Positions 62,716 to 64,000 of a DNA stretch of 64,000 nt are shown here, one piece after another. The position numbers were made by a program, and so were the translations under genes. The first letter of the stretch is position 1. Every line of letters starts with the position of its first letter. The notes under the pieces are model-generated. The model had not been told where the DNA came from. It was given only the letters and a program-made list of their open reading frames with translations, and ran no database searches. The stretch spans positions 62,026,167 to 62,090,166 of the forward strand of contig CM037870.1 of the NCBI GenBank assembly GCA_021292105.1, given 5' to 3'. Origin of the DNA: Anadara kagoshimensis. Taxonomy: Eukaryota; Mollusca; Bivalvia; Arcoida; Arcidae.

Positions 62716-62893
62716 ATATAGTAAAACATCACCACCATTTGTTCAGTTCAATTTTTGCTTTATGATGGGTTTTGGCTTTAAACTGATTTATAATGAAAAA
62801 CATAGCAGAAAAGGATTTTGGTACTTCAAAATACTGTGGTGTAAAGCGAGGTGGAAAAATTATCAAGGGGCATTATTACAATGTTTAACTGTA
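62716..62893. mobile_element. TACAGTAAAACAT-type MITE
   Basis: TATAGTAAAACATCACCACC at left; CATTATTACAATGTTTAACTGTA at right. The interior TTTTGGTACTTCAAAATACT and GGTGTAAAGCGAGGTGGAAA is related to 24.79-25.00 kb. Confidence 0.6.
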
Positions 62894-63254
62894 CTTTCAA
62901 AATTTCAAAAACTATTTAAATTTTTAAACCAGTAAGTATTAAGGAAGGAGTAAAAATAGTTTAACTGTTACAACACACAATTATATAGTAATTAGAAATC
63001 TACCTGCCGAAAACAAAAACTAAAAAATTAAAAAAAAAAAGAACAAATACAAAATTATATTTAAATCCTAAATTGCTATACTTACACAATTTCAAAAAAT
63101 GTTTAAATTCTTAATTCGGTGATTAAGAAAGATAAAATTTCCTTATATGAAAGACCAACAAGGATAAACAGTATTACTGTAACTATGTAAATACTCTCAT
63201 GTAACAGAAACATTATGTTGAGGCCAAACAAATTAATTTCTTGTATTACAACAA

Positions 63255-63870
63255 GGCTTGATTGATTAATTGAATGGGATGATTGAATGGAGTGTAACAT
63301 TTCAGTTTAGAACATTTCACTTATAACAACATGTCACCAGCTATAGGTGACAGAAATTTTTAGCTTTGAATTGGGCTCTTGGCCCTAAGGGCAATGTGCA
63401 GGGAGTGTGTGTGAAATAGGTAGTGCAGGGATTTATCAAGGGCCTATTTAGGGCCAAAATTCGGCCCCATTCCCAATGGAAAAACATTAATTTTTTCCCA
63501 AAATGGGCTGAAAAAATTCCCAATTAGAAAATCGTACCAGATACATAGCTGAAGTCTGGCCATAAATGTGGCTGCTTTTCTCAATCTTCAATCAACTCAA
63601 AACACTAAAAGCATTAGATTTAATCATTAATGGCATCAAAAATGATGTCAAAGTTTTCCCAATAGAGCAAAAAGTTGATAGTTTTTCCCAATTTTTAGTT
63701 GAGGGCCTTTTCCCAAAAGACCCTGATAAATCCCTGTAGTGACTGTTATTTTGCCAAGCACTCTGCATACAGAAATGACAATCACTGGGTTCTTGGGAAG
63801 ATACAAAAAAAACGTACTTGTTTTACAGTATAGGTATGGCATGTACACTAAAGGACACTCCCTACACTTT
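63255..63870. mobile_element. Type 2 SINE pieces hosting a nested insertion
   Basis: Left: TTTCACTTATAACAACATGTCACCAGCTATAGGTG (inverted type 2 tail). Right of the insert: GTAGTGACTGTTATTTTGCC, AAGCACTCTGCATACAGAAATG, GGGTTCTTGGGAAG match the forward body at 24.34-24.40 kb. The SINE text is interrupted at GGTAGTG by the 63.43-63.74 kb element. Confidence 0.6.
63426..63736. mobile_element. Non-autonomous hAT-like element, CAGGGATTTATCA TIRs
   Basis: The left end CAGGGATTTATCAAGGGCC and the right end GACCCTGATAAATCCCTG are inverted repeats. A five-base duplication TAGTG lies immediately outside both ends (63421-63425, 63737-63741). The undisturbed SINE at 24.34 kb has a single TAGTG there. The interior (TTCGGCCCCATTCCCAATGG, TTTTTTCCCAAAATGGGCTG) is non-coding and also found at 35.40 and 36.48 kb. 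CAGGG ends suit hAT; a 5-bp duplication would suit the hAT5 subgroup. Confidence 0.8.
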
Positions 63871-64000
63871 GCCCTGAACTAGTGATTTTGCTACCTTTTG
63901 ATAACTAACAACTACTTTCTGTCTTTTGGACTCGGAAATTTCACATAATTTTTATAAACTGGGAAAATCAGGAATACAACATAACATAGCAAGCTATATC

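Overview
This is AT-rich, intron-heavy animal DNA. It carries tRNA-derived SINEs, many small inverted-repeat elements, GACCTTGACC-type repeats and long minisatellites. That repeat mix suggests a mollusc, most likely a bivalve; this is an inference, since no species marker is present.

The main gene lies on the minus strand. It is an inversin orthologue (INVS, nephrocystin-2), the ankyrin-repeat ciliary protein of the inversin compartment that links to Wnt/planar polarity signalling. Sixteen consecutive coding exons were read from about 61.54 kb (likely initiator Met) down to 32.25 kb. All junctions have GT-AG signals and matching phases, giving about 664 codons: a short Ser/Thr/Gln-rich N-terminus, the full ankyrin domain, a perfect IQ motif and the start of a charged coiled coil. 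A further exon at 16.24-16.39 kb carries an inversin-like second IQ region. An exon at 25.04-25.16 kb is possible but its phase does not fit directly. The extreme C-terminus and the 5' UTR exon were not found.

From 1 to 16 kb there are mostly mobile-element remnants: palindromic MITEs, a 45-bp minisatellite that appears to have grown from the end of a MITE, and many SINEs. At 6.62-6.81 kb there is a plus-strand coding segment with a good acceptor, a stop codon and a poly(A) signal. It is probably the last exon of an unrecognised gene converging on INVS. From 16 to 32 kb is a very long INVS intron with SINEs, a truncated LINE end and a CpG-richer stretch at 20.3-21.6 kb. From 32 to 61.5 kb the INVS exons are separated by repeat-filled introns. 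These include two elements full of TGACCTTGACC motifs (41.5-44.3 and 56.4-58.0 kb) and 38-, 57-, 58- and 50-bp tandem arrays.

The most unusual pattern is that tandem repeats of INVS sit on or just inside 5' splice sites. Three arrays include a donor site in their unit or first unit (exons at 61.49, 52.56 and 32.25 kb). One array starts about 15 nt into the intron (60.64 kb), and two short duplications also lie at donors (41.16 and 53.97 kb). The array at 32 kb offers twelve intact donors in a row.
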